64,000 nucleotides of DNA, taken from VAZQ01 sp963753575. GTDB lineage: Bacteria; Pseudomonadota; Alphaproteobacteria; Rhizobiales; Xanthobacteraceae. Every line of letters starts with the position of its first letter. Position 1 is the stretch's first letter. The stretch is taken from NCBI GenBank assembly GCA_963753575.1, contig CAVWCR010000003.1:2542001-2606000 (forward strand), read 5' to 3'. Below the pieces are notes generated by a model. It saw only the letters and a program-made list of their open reading frames with translations. It was not told the origin of the DNA and made no database searches. Position numbers and translations under genes: made by a program. Of this stretch, positions 62,259-64,000 are shown piece by piece.

Positions 62259-62343
62259 GAGAGATGCGCCAATATGCTGCTTTTTACATCTTTACCCCGG
62301 AGGCGATGGCAGCGAACATGGGATCAGCAAGTCCTGATTCCTG

Positions 62344-63744
62344 ATGTCATCATCCCGCACCCACGTCATCGCGCCGCTGATCGTCGGTTGCGCCCAGTTC
62401 ATGCATCAGTTCGATGGTGCGGTGATCACGACCGCGCTGCCCGCGATGGCGCAGTCGCTCAATGACGACCCGGTACGGCTCAACCTGGCGATTACCTGCT
62501 ACCTGCTGTCGCTCGCGGTCTTCGTTCCGATAAGCGGCTGGATGGCGGACCGCTTCGGCGCCAAGCGGGTCTTCACCTGGGCCATCGTGGTGTTCACCCT
62601 CAGCTCCATGCTCTGCGGCCTGGCACGCTCGTTCCCCGAGCTCGTAATCATGCGCACCATCCAGGGCATGGGCGGCGCCATGATGACGCCGGTGGGACGG
62701 GTCATCGTGGTGAAGAGCGTGCCCAAGCAGCAGCTCGTCACGGCGATGAACTACATCACCATCCCGGCAGTGCTGGGCCCTTTGCTCGGACCATCGGTCG
62801 GAGGTTTCATCGTTACCTATTTTTCCTGGCCATGGATCTTCTTCCTGAATCTGCCGATCGGCCTTACTGGAATTCTACTCGTCCGCAAGTTCATCCCGGA
62901 TATTCGCGAGGAGCAGGTCGGCCCCCTCGATGTGCGTGGCTTCGTCCTCATCAGCCTTGCGCTTGCCGGACTGGTCTTCGGCTTTTCGGCCCTGGGACGT
63001 GGATTGCTGTCCGGCCCGGTGGTCGTGGCCACCATCACGATCGGCACGATTTGCGCGGCGCTATATCTGGTGCATGCGCTGAGAAAGCCCGATCCGATTA
63101 TCGATCTCACTTTGTTGCGGATCCGAACATTCTCGGCCTCGATCATTGGCGGAGCGCTGTTCTTTCTCGGTACCGTCTCCTCGGTGTTCGCGCTCGCGCT
63201 GCTGCTTCAGCTCGGGTTTGGGCTCTCAGCCTTTCAGGCCGGCGCCATCACGCTCGCAAGCGCTGCCGGATCGCTGCTGATGCGGTTCACGTTCCGGCCC
63301 ATCCTTCGTCTGTTCGGATTCAGGCGGCTTCTCATCTGGAACGCGCTGTTGACCGGGACCTTTCTGACGGTATGCGGCCTGTTCACGCCAGCGACGCCCT
63401 ATCTGGTTATCATTGTGATCCTGTTCATCGGCGGATTCTCGCGCTCGGTGCAATTCACTGCGGTGCAGTCACTCGCCTATGCCAACATGCCGATTGAAAA
63501 GACCAGTCGGGCCACGAGCTTTTCGGCCATGTCCCAGCAACTCATGCAGAGCGTGGGGGTGGGCCTCGCTGCGATGGTCGTGCACCTCAGTCTGCTCTGG
63601 CATGAGCGGGCGACGGTCGCGCCTGACGACGTGGCGCCCGCCTATTTTACGCTTGGCCTTTTATCGTTAGCATCAGCCATCGTCTTCTGGCTTCTGCCCG
63701 CCCAAGCGGGCGCCGAGCTCAGTGAGCGGCAACGGACAGGATGA
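62344..63744 (+). CDS. DHA2-type MFS transporter
   Basis: The 466-residue protein has about 14 hydrophobic helices and typical drug:H+ antiporter motifs: FDGAVITTALPAMAQSL, motif A GWMADRFGAKRVFTW and motif C-like NYITIPAVLGPLLGPSVGGF. It exports hydrophobic compounds or acids. The ATG at 62344 has no strong ribosome-binding site. It is divergent from the haem/propeller gene and convergent with the ThDP enzyme gene. Confidence 0.92.
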   Translation: MSSSRTHVIAPLIVGCAQFMHQFDGAVITTALPAMAQSLNDDPVRLNLAITCYLLSLAVFVPISGWMADRFGAKRVFTWAIVVFTLSSMLCGLARSFPELVIMRTIQGMGGAMMTPVGRVIVVKSVPKQQLVTAMNYITIPAVLGPLLGPSVGGFIVTYFSWPWIFFLNLPIGLTGILLVRKFIPDIREEQVGPLDVRGFVLISLALAGLVFGFSALGRGLLSGPVVVATITIGTICAALYLVHALRKPDPIIDLTLLRIRTFSASIIGGALFFLGTVSSVFALALLLQLGFGLSAFQAGAITLASAAGSLLMRFTFRPILRLFGFRRLLIWNALLTGTFLTVCGLFTPATPYLVIIVILFIGGFSRSVQFTAVQSLAYANMPIEKTSRATSFSAMSQQLMQSVGVGLAAMVVHLSLLWHERATVAPDDVAPAYFTLGLLSLASAIVFWLLPAQAGAELSERQRTG

Positions 63745-63745
63745 C

Positions 63746-63772
63746 TTCGCCGCCCGGCCTTTGCGCGGCGAG
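63746..63772. terminator. Bidirectional hairpin between convergent genes
   Basis: TCGCCGC (63747-63753) pairs with GCGGCGA (63765-63771) around an 11-base loop. It occupies the 35-bp gap between the MFS stop and the ThDP enzyme stop, so it can serve both. T runs are lacking. Confidence 0.5.
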
Positions 63773-63779
63773 GCCACTG

Positions 63780-64000
63780 TCAATGCTTCGATTGCCTCGC
63801 CTGCATGATCGAGACAACCTTGTCAGAGATCGGGATGTTCCAGACTTCCGCACCCGCAGCACTCTCGTAGCCTCGCAGCAGCAACTCAAAATCCTTCAAG
63901 TCTGAGACATTCGCGCCGCGCAGCCCGAACCCCTTGGCGATCGCGGCAAAGTCCGGCCGGCCGAAGATCGCCTCCGAAGGGTCAAGGCCGTCGGACCGAA
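63780..64000 (-). CDS. Thiamine-diphosphate-dependent enzyme, C-terminus only (acetolactate synthase-like)
   Basis: The last 73 codons of a gene running off the window edge read DGLDPSEAIFGRPDFAAIAK, GFGLRGANVSDLKDFELLL and AEVWNIPISDKVVSIMQ. PDFAAIAKGFGLRG matches the C-terminal ThDP-binding domain of IlvB-type enzymes. Substrate and start cannot be seen. It is convergent with the MFS gene. Confidence 0.75.
   Translation of the reverse strand, partial: RSDGLDPSEAIFGRPDFAAIAKGFGLRGANVSDLKDFELLLRGYESAAGAEVWNIPISDKVVSIMQARQSKH

Noticed and set aside
62220..62290. tRNA-like GGTTCGAACC core
   Set aside because: No acceptor or anticodon stem can be formed around it; it is a simple palindrome.

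Overview
The window is a high-GC, gene-dense stretch from an alphaproteobacterial chromosome, most likely order Hyphomicrobiales and near the Bradyrhizobium/Rhodopseudomonas/Pseudolabrys group. The evidence is the gene content (many orphan substrate-binding proteins of the ABC_sub_bind, NMT1 and TctC/Bug types, family III CoA-transferases, Ldh-type dehydrogenases, an NrsF anti-sigma protein) and the GC-rich palindromic intergenic repeats. I see no tRNA, rRNA, CRISPR array, phage module or transposase. The assignment is inference from content; no database was searched.

Layout. 1-2052: end of an Ldh-family dehydrogenase, a DUF938 methyltransferase-like gene and tenA. 2376-9125: a signalling block with a LuxR-type response regulator, an ECF sigma factor, a single-domain receiver, a Cache-HAMP hybrid kinase and two ABC_sub_bind proteins without permease or ATPase. 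A TAAATCAGCC motif recurs in its intergenic regions. 9519-15846: M32 carboxypeptidase, secreted subtilase, HxlR regulator with divergent FMN reductase, pirin and a small unknown protein. 16094-23185: M24 peptidase, an NMT1-type ABC transporter, aldehyde dehydrogenase and a MetE-like enzyme. 23311-31721: GDP-fucose pair (gmd, fcl), mscL, a PrpD-like protein, a DUF3300 protein, a 0.9 kb gene-free structured region and a TauD-type dioxygenase. 31941-42553: catabolic and transport genes, including a run on the plus strand from an oxidoreductase through creatininase, cupin and 2-hydroxyacid dehydrogenase to a second NMT1 transporter.

42619-49332 is the most coherent and least familiar system. An ECF sigma factor and an NrsF-type anti-sigma factor are divergent from a tightly coupled six-gene operon: DUF2064 transferase, GT-C membrane glycosyltransferase, radical SAM/SPASM enzyme, GT2 glycosyltransferase, b-type cytochrome and a lipoprotein-like sulfite-oxidase-fold molybdoenzyme. 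Both directions carry GTAACA-N16-CG(A/T)A, so the operon is probably the sigma factor's regulon. A stress-induced surface glycan or lipid modification linked to periplasmic redox chemistry is one reading; the product is unknown.

49535-64000 is a CoA-thioester and organic-acid catabolic region with clear decay. A citryl-CoA lyase gene is broken by one extra base and is followed in the same frame by only the C-terminal tail of a TctA permease. Two nested palindromic elements with CTAGTGCC ends lie directly against the start codon of an SDR gene. Two beta-propeller proteins (one fused to a c-heme site), an MFS exporter and the end of a ThDP enzyme close the window.
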